From Dehalococcoidia bacterium (GTDB lineage: Bacteria > Chloroflexota > Dehalococcoidia > UBA2979), in NCBI GenBank assembly GCA_009692705.1, contig SHYR01000001.1, forward strand, positions 97,948-135,086: 37,139 nt of DNA, read 5' to 3'. Under the pieces are notes generated by a model. The model had not been told where the DNA came from. It made no database searches and saw only the letters and a list, made by a program, of their open reading frames with translations. Made by a program: the position numbers and the translations under genes. The first letter of the stretch is position 1. Each line of letters begins with the position of its first letter. Of this stretch, positions 1 to 7,528 are shown one piece after another.

Positions 1-722
1 GTCGCGCCCAGCACCCACGAGGCGCGCGGCGAGCACAGGAACGTCACTACCGCCGCCACCTCCTCAGGCCGCCCGAAGCGGCCGGCCGGGATGTTCTGCT
101 GCACGAACGCCGCCATCGCCTCCGGTTGCTCCTGCACGCGCCGTCCCCACCCGCCGCCCTCGAAGGCGATCGAGCCGGGGGCGACGTTGTTGACGCGGAT
201 GCCCTCCTTTGCCCACGCCAGCGCGTAGGCCTTGGAGGCCGCGATCTGCGCCGCCTTCGTGGCGTTGTATGGCCCGCCGCCGCCCGACTCGCGGCCGTAG
301 ATCGAGGAGATGTTTACGATCGCGCCGCCGTCCGGCGACCGCGCCAGGTGTGGCTTCGCCAGCTCGCTGAGGCGGACCGCGGACAGCACGTTGAGCTGAA
401 AGGAGCCGAGCCACCGCTCGTCGAGATCGCCCCCGGCCGAACCGCCGGCGTTGTTCACCAGCGCGTCGATGCCCCCGTAGGCGCTGACCGCCGCGCCGAT
501 CAGACGCTCGCAGTCCGCCGCTGACGTGACGTCGCCTGCGACCGCCTGTACCTGCGCGCCGGTCGCGCGCAGCCGCGCCGCGGCCCGCTGCAGGCCCTCC
601 TCGCCGCGCGCGGAGATCGTGAGCCGCGCACCCTCCGCGGCCAGCGCCTCCGCGATCGCGAGGCCGATGCCGCGGCTGGCGCCGGTGACGACCGCCGAGC
701 GGCCCGCGAGCTGGAAATCCAT
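1..722 (-). CDS. SDR-family NAD(P)-dependent oxidoreductase (3' end outside window)
   Basis: This is a short-chain dehydrogenase/reductase that probably reduces or oxidises a carbonyl/hydroxyl group with NAD(P)(H). It is not in the ORF track because its stop lies beyond base 1; I read it from the reverse complement. The frame from ATG at 722 gives the cofactor motif TGASRGIG near residue 13, then LVNNAG, ISSIYG with the catalytic Ser, and the YNATK (YxxxK) active site. It continues through RVNNVAPGSI to the FLCSPRASWVLGA region typical just before the C-terminus, so roughly 15-25 residues are missing. A GGAGG sits a few bases upstream of the ATG. It is divergent from a crotonase gene, and the acyl-CoA context suggests a 3-hydroxyacyl or 3-oxoacyl substrate. 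That substrate is inference; SDR sequences rarely reveal it. Confidence 0.9.
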   Translation of the reverse strand, partial: MDFQLAGRSAVVTGASRGIGLAIAEALAAEGARLTISARGEEGLQRAAARLRATGAQVQAVAGDVTSAADCERLIGAAVSAYGGIDALVNNAGGSAGGDLDERWLGSFQLNVLSAVRLSELAKPHLARSPDGGAIVNISSIYGRESGGGGPYNATKAAQIAASKAYALAWAKEGIRVNNVAPGSIAFEGGGWGRRVQEQPEAMAAFVQQNIPAGRFGRPEEVAAVVTFLCSPRASWVLGA

Positions 723-831
723 GGTGTGCCTCCGTGCTGGCCCGCGCCTGCGCCTGTGGGCGGGACGCATGCTCGCAGCCGGGCGCGCCGCCGTCCAGTC
801 GCGTTGACGCTCTCGATCAGCGGCCCGTAGC

Positions 832-1602
832 ATGCGGCGCACCGCCCCCGGAGGCCGCGTGCCACTCGCCAGTCTGGAAGTCGACGGCCATGTTGCCACG
901 CTCACGGCCGCCCCGGCCGGGGGGCTGGCCGACCTCGCCTTCAGCGAGGCACTGGCCGCCGTCGCCGAGCGCATCGCCGCCGACACCGACGGCATCCGCG
1001 CGGTGGTGGTGACCGGTGGCGCTGACCTCTGCTTCGGCTGGAGCGCGCAGGCGCTGGCCGACGGTGCCGCGACGCTCGGCGCAGGCTTCGACGCGCTCGC
1101 CGCGGTCCCGCAGCCGGTGGTGGCGGCGATCCGCGGGCGCGCGCACTCCGCCGGGCTGGAGCTGGCGCTGGCGTGCGACATCCGCGTGGCCGAGGAGGGC
1201 GCGAGCTTCGCGATGCCGGAGACCGTGCTGGGCGCCATGCCGCGCGGAGGCGGCTCGCAGCGCCTGCCGCGTGCGATCGGGCGGGCGCAGGCGCTGCGGC
1301 TGCTGCTGACCGGCGAGCAGATCGACGCCGCGGAGGCGCGCCGCATCGGGCTGGTGTCCCGGGTGGCGCCCGCGGGTGAAGCGCTGGCGGCGGCACGCGA
1401 GATTGCTGCCGCGATCGCGTCGCGCGGTCCGATCGCCACCCGCCTGGCGAAGGAGGCGGTGCACCGGGGACTGGAGATGACGCTCGATCAGGCGCTACGC
1501 TACGAGCTCGATCTCACGGTGCTGCTGCAGACCACCGCCGACCGCGCGGAGGGTGTGCGGGCGTTCGAGGCCAGGCGGCCGCCGCGGTTCACGGGCCGCT
1601 AG
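832..1602 (+). CDS. enoyl-CoA hydratase/isomerase (crotonase) family protein
   Basis: This is a crotonase-fold protein of about 256 residues, acting on a CoA thioester in the cytoplasm. Both acidic residues of classical hydratases appear kept: the Glu in SAGLELALACD and the Glu in FAMPETVLGAMPRGGGSQRLPR. The first oxyanion-hole segment is unusual: where family members have an A-G-A-D motif this protein reads CFGWSAQAL, so the reaction may differ from plain hydration. The ATG at 832 has no visible ribosome site. An in-frame GTG at 859 is preceded by GGAGG (850-854) and would begin closer to the conserved fold, so it may be the true start. The gene is divergent from the SDR gene and upstream of two small genes and a second crotonase. 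Family is certain, substrate unknown. Confidence 0.88.
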   Translation: MRRTAPGGRVPLASLEVDGHVATLTAAPAGGLADLAFSEALAAVAERIAADTDGIRAVVVTGGADLCFGWSAQALADGAATLGAGFDALAAVPQPVVAAIRGRAHSAGLELALACDIRVAEEGASFAMPETVLGAMPRGGGSQRLPRAIGRAQALRLLLTGEQIDAAEARRIGLVSRVAPAGEALAAAREIAAAIASRGPIATRLAKEAVHRGLEMTLDQALRYELDLTVLLQTTADRAEGVRAFEARRPPRFTGR

Positions 1603-1632
1603 CGTTACGGTACGGGGCTGAGGGGAGGGTGC

Positions 1633-1893
1633 ATGAACGTTATTCTCACGAACGAAGAAGTGCAGGTGGTGGCGTCGCTCGTCGTCTCGCTGGTGCTGGA
1701 GAGCGCTCCCATCTCGGAGGCGGGGAAGGAGACCTTGCGCCGGTGGCGCAAGGTCTACGACGTCGGCGGAGCGGAGTTGAACGCGTTCGCGCTGCGTTTC
1801 AACGAGGCGCTCGGCAACCACATCGACCAGCGCACGACGCGCATGGTCCAGCGCCGCGGCCAGGTGCGCGTATCGACGATCGTGGAGCACTAA
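1633..1893 (+). CDS. small hypothetical protein, tandem paralogue A
   Basis: This 86-residue protein is one I do not recognise. It starts at ATG 1633 after a strong GGGGAGGG ribosome site. The sequence is mostly helical in character, with no signal peptide or membrane segment: an N-terminal T-N-E-E-V helix, a hydrophobic helix rich in V/L/S, then LRRWRK and a basic, amphipathic C-terminal half. It aligns along most of its length with the next gene (M-x-V, T-x-E-E-V, V, L-E, L-R-x-W-R, E-[LM], N-x-x-L at corresponding places). The two are therefore best read as a tandem duplication encoding a possible heteromeric pair. The stop lies 2 bases before the ATG of its partner, so they are co-translated or at least co-transcribed. 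Confidence 0.8.
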   Translation: MNVILTNEEVQVVASLVVSLVLESAPISEAGKETLRRWRKVYDVGGAELNAFALRFNEALGNHIDQRTTRMVQRRGQVRVSTIVEH

Positions 1894-1895
1894 CG

Positions 1896-2135
1896 ATGAA
1901 AGTGGAGTTCACCGTCGAAGAGGTCTGGCAGATGATGCAGACGGTTACCGATGCGCTGCTGGAGGCTGACCTCGACAAGAAGGACCGCGCCGCGCTGCGC
2001 AGCTGGCGCTCGGGGGCCCTGAAGCTCCATTCGCACGAGATGAAGGGGTTGACGGAGAAGGTGAACAGCGAGCTCCAGCGCTCGCACACCCGCTCCGAGG
2101 CGACCCCGATCAAGAAACCGGACTGGATGTCGTAG
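1896..2135 (+). CDS. small hypothetical protein, tandem paralogue B
   Basis: This 79-residue protein is of unknown function. The ORF track gives a longer frame from 1629, but that N-terminal part overlaps paralogue A in another frame. The ATG at 1896, two bases after the TAA of paralogue A, gives MKVEFTVEEV, which matches the start of paralogue A (MNVILTNEEV) and so fixes the start. The protein is acidic in its first half, has LRSWRS in the middle and a polar KKPDW tail. No membrane segment, cysteine pair or nucleotide motif is present. A crotonase gene follows 16 bases downstream, so it may be in one transcript with acyl-CoA genes, but a metabolic role cannot be deduced. Confidence 0.8.
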   Translation: MKVEFTVEEVWQMMQTVTDALLEADLDKKDRAALRSWRSGALKLHSHEMKGLTEKVNSELQRSHTRSEATPIKKPDWMS

Positions 2136-2151
2136 CCACGCCGGCGCGCAC

Positions 2152-2886
2152 ATGACCGCCCCGCCGCCCGTGCCGTTCGTGCTCGCCGAGCGTGTCGGCG
2201 ACGTGCTGTGGCTGACGCTCAACCGCCCGCAGCGCCTGAACGCCGTCCACCTGGCGATGCGCGACGAGTTGTGGACGCTGCTCGCCTTGCTGCGCGATGA
2301 TCCCACGCTCCGCGTGGCGGTGCTGCGCGGCGCCGGCGACCGCGCGTTCTCCGCCGGCGCCGACATCACGGAGTTCGGCAGCGCTCCCTCCTACATCGAG
2401 GCGCGCGAGGCGCGGCTGGGTCGGGACCTCTGGGGGCTGATGTCGCGCCTGCGCATCCCGCTGATCGCCGCGATCCATGGCTACGTCTTCGGGGCAGGCT
2501 GCGAGCTCGCGCTCTACTGTGATTTCCGCATCGCCGCGGAGGACGCACGCTTTGCGCTGCCCGAGGTGCTGCTGGGCTACATCCCCTCTGCCGGCGGCAG
2601 CCAGATGCTGCCCCGCCACATCAACCTCGGCGACGCGCTGCGCCTGGTGACGGGCGGTGAGGCGATCGACGCTCGGGAGGCGCTCGCGCTCGGCCTCGTG
2701 CACTGCGTCGTCCCCCGCGACCAGCTCGAACCCGCCGCGCGTGAGCTGGCGCAGACGCTCGCGGCGCGCGAGCCGCGCGCGCTGCAGGCGACCAAACGGG
2801 CTGTGGTGGAGGGACTGGAGCTGCCGCTGGCGCAGGGGCTCGCGCTGGAGCGGCGCCTCGCGGCCGCGCTCGCGGCCGCGCGCTGA
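2152..2886 (+). CDS. enoyl-CoA hydratase
   Basis: This 244-residue crotonase-family protein is likely a true enoyl-CoA hydratase, adding water to trans-2-enoyl-CoA in beta-oxidation. It shows the substrate-binding NRPQRLNAV segment, the oxyanion-hole motif AFSAGADITEF, and both catalytic glutamates (GAGCELALYCD and FALPEVLLGYIPSAGGSQMLPR). Its length is at the short end of the family. Unlike the crotonase at 832, its oxyanion motif is standard. The ATG at 2152 follows paralogue B by 16 bases. The stop TGA shares its last base with the ATG of the next gene (TGATG), implying translational coupling to the membrane Rieske-like protein. Substrate chain length cannot be told. Confidence 0.93.
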   Translation: MTAPPPVPFVLAERVGDVLWLTLNRPQRLNAVHLAMRDELWTLLALLRDDPTLRVAVLRGAGDRAFSAGADITEFGSAPSYIEAREARLGRDLWGLMSRLRIPLIAAIHGYVFGAGCELALYCDFRIAAEDARFALPEVLLGYIPSAGGSQMLPRHINLGDALRLVTGGEAIDAREALALGLVHCVVPRDQLEPAARELAQTLAAREPRALQATKRAVVEGLELPLAQGLALERRLAAALAAAR

Positions 2887-3431
2887 TGGCCGCGCACGGC
2901 GAGGCTGCCCCCGGCGCGCGCCGCCGCAGCCCGCTCGGCCTGCGCCTGCCGCCGTCGGCGCTACGCGGGCCGCTGCTGGTCGCGCTGGCGGCGGTGCTGG
3001 GCGTCGGCGCGGTGGTGTGGGGCTCGCTCGCCGGGCCGCCCGGCCTCCAGGTCTTCTACTTCGACGCGGGGCCCGTCGACCGGCTCGCGATCGGCAAGGT
3101 CGAGCCGTACCCGGAGCTCGACTTCTACGTCGTCGGGCTCGCCGACGGGCGCGTGCGCGCGGTCGACGGCCGGCTGGCGGGCAGCGGCTGCGCCGTGCGC
3201 TGGCTGCCGGACGACGCCCGCGCCGTCGACCACAACCCGCTGCGGGCGCCCGGTGCCTTCGAGGACCCCTGCTCGGGCGCGCTCTGGGCGATTACCGGTG
3301 ACGCGGTCGCCGGCGGCTCGAGGCCCCTGCGCACGTTCGCGATCTCCTACGAACGCGACGCCGCGGGGGTGCAGCATGTGTTCGTGGAGGTGCTGGGCCG
3401 CCCCTCGCCGGCTGCGGCTGCTGGCGACTGA
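2886..3431 (+). CDS. membrane-anchored Rieske-fold protein lacking [2Fe-2S] ligands
   Basis: This 181-residue protein has a basic N-terminus, one transmembrane segment at about residues 29-49 (LLVALAAVLGVGAVVWGSL) and an extracytoplasmic domain. The domain follows the Rieske pattern: a beta region ending FYVVGLADGRVRAV, then GSGCAVRWLP, then GAFEDPCSGALWAITG, then GGSRPL. In ordinary Rieske proteins the boxes read C-T-H-L-G-C and C-P-C-H-G-S. Here the positions of all four cluster ligands are replaced, while the two disulfide cysteines (C102 and C129) remain. It should therefore fold but not hold an iron-sulfur cluster. The start overlaps the stop of the upstream hydratase by one base. The Rieske assignment rests on pattern reading; the function is unknown, possibly structural or a respiratory-complex accessory. 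Confidence 0.68.
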   Translation: MAAHGEAAPGARRRSPLGLRLPPSALRGPLLVALAAVLGVGAVVWGSLAGPPGLQVFYFDAGPVDRLAIGKVEPYPELDFYVVGLADGRVRAVDGRLAGSGCAVRWLPDDARAVDHNPLRAPGAFEDPCSGALWAITGDAVAGGSRPLRTFAISYERDAAGVQHVFVEVLGRPSPAAAAGD

Positions 3432-3470
3432 GCGGGGGGCGGCCACGCCAGTGCGCGTTCTGCGCCCGGT

Positions 3471-3499
3471 TTGAGCATGGCCGGAGCATTCTCTATAGT
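3471..3499 (+). promoter_or_regulatory. sigma70-type promoter for the acyl-CoA ligase
   Basis: TTGAGC at 3471-3476 and TATAGT at 3494-3499 are separated by exactly 17 bases, in an intergenic gap upstream of the ligase ATG at 3645. The implied start point is near 3506, leaving an unusually long leader of about 140 bases that contains three copies of a 14-base repeat. Confidence 0.6.
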
Positions 3500-3501
3500 G
3501 G

Positions 3502-3559
3502 CGGCGCTCCGGCGACGGGATAGTGTCGGCGCTCCGGCGAAGCGTCGGCGCTCCGGCGA
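3502..3559 (+). repeat. three direct copies of a 14-base unit in the ligase leader
   Basis: The unit CGGCGCTCCGGCGA occurs exactly at 3502-3515, 3527-3540 and 3546-3559, with start-to-start distances of 25 and 19 bases. The array begins right after the putative -10 box, so it lies in the initially transcribed region. It could be an operator array or a slippage-generated tract. The spacers are too short and unequal for a CRISPR. Confidence 0.75.
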
Positions 3560-3644
3560 CCGCCCGTGGTGGCCGTCGGGGCCATCGCGCGCTGAGTCGG
3601 CGGCCACGACGCGCACGGGGGTGCGCTGAGGGGGAGATCGCAGC

Positions 3645-5213
3645 ATGAACACCGCTGAGTTCCTGACCATCGCCTCCATGATGGTGCCGGACCGCCAGGC
3701 GCTCTCCGATCCGGATGGCAGCTGCACCTACATGGAGCTCGCTTCGCGTGTGAACAAGCTCACCAGCGCCTTCCGCACGCTAGGCGTCGGCAAGGGCCAG
3801 TGCGTCGGTGTGATGGCGGTGAACTCGACGGCGTTCGTCGAGATCTACTACGCCACCTCCGCGGTGGGCGGAACCTTTGTGCCCCTCAACTACCGCGCGA
3901 AGACCGAAGAGCTCAGCTACATGATCAACGCCGCGGGCGTGAACCTGCTCTTCATCGCCCAGCGTTACTACCCGCTGCTGCAGGAGATCCGCATGCTGGT
4001 CCCGCGCCTGCAGCACGTGATCCCGCTGGACTTCGAGATCGACGGCCAGCCGACCTTCCGCCAGCTGCGCGACCGGGGCGCGGACGAGCCGTTCGTGACC
4101 GATAGCGACGACAGCGACCCGGCGCTCGTGATCTACACCTCCGGCACCACGGCGCTGCCGAAGGGCGTGGTGCTCACGCACAAGGCGCTCTCGTCCTACG
4201 TGCTCAACACGCAGAACCCGGCCGACCCCAGCGCCGAGCAGGAGACCAACGTCGTCTCGGTGCCGTTCTTCCACATCGCCGGCGCGACCACCATGATCGG
4301 CTCGCTCTTCGGCGGTCGGAAACTCGCTATCCTGCCGCAGTTCGACCCCTCGGCGTGGCTCGCCACCGTCGAGCGCGAGCGCGCCACGCACGCCTTCGTG
4401 GTGCCGACGATGCTCAAGCGCATCATGGAGGCCGACAACTTCTCCAGTTACGACCTCTCCTCGCTCAAGCTCGTCACCTATGGTGCCGCGCCGATGCCGT
4501 TCGAGGTCGTGCGTCGCGCCTGCGACGTGTTCACGTGCGGGCTGATGAACGCCTACGGTCAGACCGAATCGACGTCGACCATGACCTTCCTCGGCCCGGA
4601 GGACCACCGTCTCACTGGCACGCAAGAGGAGATCGGCCGCAAGCTCAAGCGCCTGCGCTCCGTCGGCAAGCCGATGCCGGACATCGACGTGGCGATCCTG
4701 CACCAGGACGGCACCGAGTTGGCCCGGGGCAAGGAAGGGGAGATTTGCATCCGCGGCGACCGCGTGATGCGCGAGTACCAGGGCCGCGCCGAGGAGACCG
4801 CCGCCGCGATCATGGGCGGCTGGCTGCACACCGGCGACGTCGGCTACCTGGACGAGGACAGCTACCTCTTCATCACCGGCCGCATCAAGGACCTGATCAT
4901 CCGCGGCGGCGAGAACATCTCGCCCGGCGAGATCGAGAACGTGCTCGAAGACCACCCCGCGGTCGCGGAGGCCGCCGTGATCGGCGTCCCCGACGCGGAG
5001 TGGAGCGAGGTGGTGCGCGCCGTGCTGGTGGGCGTGAAGGGCGAGTCGGTGACGGAGATGCAACTGACGGAGTACGTGAAGTCGCGCCTTGCCTCGTTCA
5101 AGGCGCCCGCTTCCTACGTCTGGGTGGACGAGCTGCCGCGCAACCACATGGGCAAGGTGCTCAAGAACGAGCTGCGCCAGCGCTACGGCGAGCCGGCGAC
5201 GAAATCCGTCTAG
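3645..5213 (+). CDS. acyl-CoA synthetase (AMP-forming, class I adenylate-forming)
   Basis: This 522-residue ligase activates a carboxylic acid to acyl-CoA through an acyl-adenylate, the entry step for the beta-oxidation genes around it. Visible motifs are the P-loop YTSGTTALPKG (about residue 164; family consensus has Gly where Ala stands), the A5 motif NAYGQTES, the A7 motif GWLHTGDVG, and the hinge/A8 ITGRIKDLIIRGGENISPGEIE. The C-terminal catalytic lysine is in the A10 motif GKVLKNELR. Length is normal for the medium/long-chain fatty-acyl or aryl-acid ligase group. The ATG at 3645 is preceded by GGGGGAG and by its own promoter. The etfD gene starts 8 bases after the stop. Substrate is not predictable; a fatty acid is the simplest guess. 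Confidence 0.94.
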   Translation: MNTAEFLTIASMMVPDRQALSDPDGSCTYMELASRVNKLTSAFRTLGVGKGQCVGVMAVNSTAFVEIYYATSAVGGTFVPLNYRAKTEELSYMINAAGVNLLFIAQRYYPLLQEIRMLVPRLQHVIPLDFEIDGQPTFRQLRDRGADEPFVTDSDDSDPALVIYTSGTTALPKGVVLTHKALSSYVLNTQNPADPSAEQETNVVSVPFFHIAGATTMIGSLFGGRKLAILPQFDPSAWLATVERERATHAFVVPTMLKRIMEADNFSSYDLSSLKLVTYGAAPMPFEVVRRACDVFTCGLMNAYGQTESTSTMTFLGPEDHRLTGTQEEIGRKLKRLRSVGKPMPDIDVAILHQDGTELARGKEGEICIRGDRVMREYQGRAEETAAAIMGGWLHTGDVGYLDEDSYLFITGRIKDLIIRGGENISPGEIENVLEDHPAVAEAAVIGVPDAEWSEVVRAVLVGVKGESVTEMQLTEYVKSRLASFKAPASYVWVDELPRNHMGKVLKNELRQRYGEPATKSV

Positions 5214-5221
5214 GCTCAGCT

Positions 5222-7429
5222 GTGCAGCCTCCCAGCACGCCACCGCGGCCCGCGGCGTTCCGGTCGGCGCCGCCGGACCGAGACGCGGGGACGCGGCTGG
5301 TGGGGGCGTGGTGGGCCCCCGCGCTGGCGCTCAGCGGGATCGCCCTCGCCGGCGCCCTGGAGGCCGAGCGCAGCGACGCGCACCGCCAGGTCTTCTTCAA
5401 CGTCCAGCAGCCGTGGGCGGTCTACCTCTTCCTGGGCGCGCTGGTCGGGCTGTTGGTGTACGGCATCGGGCGGCATGCCTCGCTGTGGGCGCTCGGCCGC
5501 CCCGCGCCCGGCCTCGCGAGCGAGATCCCGCACCGGCTGCTGAACGCGCTGCGGCTGGGGCTGGCGCAGGACAAGGTCCGTCGCGACCGCTACGCCGGGA
5601 TCATGCACTGGTGCCTGTTCTCCTCGATCGTGGTGCTGACCGCCGTGACCGCGCAGGTCGCGCTCGACGACGACACCGCGCTGGACTTCCTGCACGGCCG
5701 CTACTACCTGTTCTTCTCGTTCTACGGCGACCTCTTCGGTCTGGTCGGCCTCGTCGGCGTCGGCATGGCGCTTTACCGCCGCTACTTCGACAGCTACCGC
5801 CGCATCCGCTGGGACGAGCGGCTGGAGGACCACTTAATCATCGCCGGCCTCGGGCTGATCTTGGTGAGCGGGTTCGTGGTCGAGGCGCTGCGCATCGAGG
5901 TCACGGAGCTGGCGCAGCACCCCGCGTGGGCGCCGTGGTCGTTCGTCTCTTTCGCGCTGGCGAAGGTGCTGCACCTGTTTGCGCTGAGCGAGGGCCAGCT
6001 GCTTGGCACGCATACCTTGGTGTGGTGGGGCCACGTCGTGCTGGCGTTCGGGTGGCTGGGCCTGATCGCGTTCACGCGCCTGGACCACATCTTCTTCGCG
6101 CCCGTGAACGCCTTCCTGCTGCGCACCGACGCGCCCGGCCGCCTCGCGGCGATCGAGCAGATCGAGCAGCGCGAGGTGTTCGGCGTCGGGCAGATCCAGG
6201 ACTTCACCTGGAAGCAGCTGTTCGAGCTCGACGCGTGTGTGCGCTGCGGGCGGTGCACGGCGGTCTGTCCCGCGAACCTCGCTGGCCAGCCGCTCTCGCC
6301 GATGCAGCTGATCCAGGACCTCAAGGCGCACCTCGCGCGCGTCGGCCCCGCGCTTCAGCGCGCCGGCCACGAGGGCGGCGACGTGCGCAGCGTCTCCCCG
6401 GTGGCGATGGTGGGTGAGGTCGTCGCCGACGAGGCGCTGTGGGCCTGCCGCACCTGCGGCGCCTGCGTGCAGGAATGCCCGGTGATGATCGAGCACGTGC
6501 CCACGATCGTCGACATGCGTCGCTACCTCGTGATGGACGAGGCGCGCATCCCGGTCCCGGCCCGCCAGGCGCTCGAGCACATGGAGTCGCGCGGCCACCC
6601 CTGGCGCGGCACCACGCTGCAGCGCACGAGCTGGATGGAGGGGCTCGGCGAGGTCCCGATCTTCGACGGCTCGCAGCAGTACCTGTACTGGGTCGGCTGT
6701 GCCGGCTCACTGGTGGAGCGCAATCTGCCGATCACGCGCTCCGTGTTCCGGCTGCTGCGCGCCTCCGGCGCCTCGTTCGGGGTGCTCGGGCAGGAGGAGA
6801 CGTGCAGCGGCGATCCGGCGCGGCGGCTCGGCAACGAGTACCTCTACCAGGTGCTCGCGCGGCAGTTGATCGAGACCTTCCAGTCCAAGCGCGTCCAGCG
6901 CGTGATCACGAACTGCCCGCACTGCTTCAATACCTTCAAGAACGAATACCCGCAGTTCGATGGTCGCTTCGAGGTGCTGCACCACACCGAGTTCTTGGCG
7001 CGTGCGGTTCAGGATGGCACGCTCAAGCCACAGCATCGTCTCGACGAGTCGCTGACCTATCACGACTCCTGCTATCTGGGCCGCATGAACGGCCAGTACG
7101 ATGCTCCACGGCAGATCATCGAGTTCATCCCGGGGCTGCACTTGACGGAGATGCGACGCAGCCGCAGCAACGGGCTCTGCTGCGGCGCCGGCGGCGGCAA
7201 CATGTGGCTGGAGGAGGCGGGTGAGCGGCGCGTGAACCACGTGCGCACCGAGGAAGCGGTGGCGACCGGCGCCGGCGCGGTGATCTCGAACTGCCCGTTC
7301 TGCATCCAGATGTTCGAAGATGGCATCCCGGCGGTGCAGCCGGAGCAAGCCGGCCGCATGCGCGCGTTCGACGTGGCGGAGTTGCTGGAGCGCGCGGTGC
7401 TCGGCCCCGCCGGCGAGAGCGCCCGCTAG
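5222..7429 (+). CDS. etfD: EtfD-like membrane (Fe-S) oxidoreductase
   Basis: This protein of about 735 residues probably oxidises reduced electron-transfer flavoprotein and passes electrons to the quinone pool. The ORF track frame begins at 4355 inside the ligase gene; GTG at 5222, 8 bases after the ligase stop, is the first sensible start. The N-terminal half has several membrane helices resembling a nitrate-reductase-gamma/HdrE-type cytochrome b domain. It is followed by two 4Fe-4S motifs, CVRCGRCTAVCP (about 338) and CRTCGACVQECP (about 410), then paired HdrD/GlpC-like cysteine-rich domains (CSGDPARRLGNEY with NCPHC; LCCGAGGGN with NCPFC). This fusion is the architecture of mycobacterial EtfD. 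The etfB and etfA genes lie directly downstream, which strongly supports the role. Confidence 0.9.
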   Translation: MQPPSTPPRPAAFRSAPPDRDAGTRLVGAWWAPALALSGIALAGALEAERSDAHRQVFFNVQQPWAVYLFLGALVGLLVYGIGRHASLWALGRPAPGLASEIPHRLLNALRLGLAQDKVRRDRYAGIMHWCLFSSIVVLTAVTAQVALDDDTALDFLHGRYYLFFSFYGDLFGLVGLVGVGMALYRRYFDSYRRIRWDERLEDHLIIAGLGLILVSGFVVEALRIEVTELAQHPAWAPWSFVSFALAKVLHLFALSEGQLLGTHTLVWWGHVVLAFGWLGLIAFTRLDHIFFAPVNAFLLRTDAPGRLAAIEQIEQREVFGVGQIQDFTWKQLFELDACVRCGRCTAVCPANLAGQPLSPMQLIQDLKAHLARVGPALQRAGHEGGDVRSVSPVAMVGEVVADEALWACRTCGACVQECPVMIEHVPTIVDMRRYLVMDEARIPVPARQALEHMESRGHPWRGTTLQRTSWMEGLGEVPIFDGSQQYLYWVGCAGSLVERNLPITRSVFRLLRASGASFGVLGQEETCSGDPARRLGNEYLYQVLARQLIETFQSKRVQRVITNCPHCFNTFKNEYPQFDGRFEVLHHTEFLARAVQDGTLKPQHRLDESLTYHDSCYLGRMNGQYDAPRQIIEFIPGLHLTEMRRSRSNGLCCGAGGGNMWLEEAGERRVNHVRTEEAVATGAGAVISNCPFCIQMFEDGIPAVQPEQAGRMRAFDVAELLERAVLGPAGESAR

Positions 7430-7528
7430 ACCCGGCGGCGCCCGGTGCGGGACTGCCTGCGCGACGCGGCCGCGCGGCGGCGGCACGGGGCGTGCGACGG
7501 CAGTGTGATGAGGAGCGAAGGGGAAGCG

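Noticed and set aside
3502-3559. Repeat cluster considered as a CRISPR
   Set aside because: Units are 14 bases with 5-11-base spacers, no cas genes, and the position fits a promoter leader.
4355-5221. N-terminal extension of the etfD frame in the ORF track
   Set aside because: It lies wholly inside the ligase gene in another frame and reads as Arg-rich noise; GTG 5222 is the sensible start.
3780-5243. 487-residue minus-strand ORF opposite the acyl-CoA ligase
   Set aside because: Shadow frame rich in His/Val/Arg; the plus-strand ligase has all family motifs.
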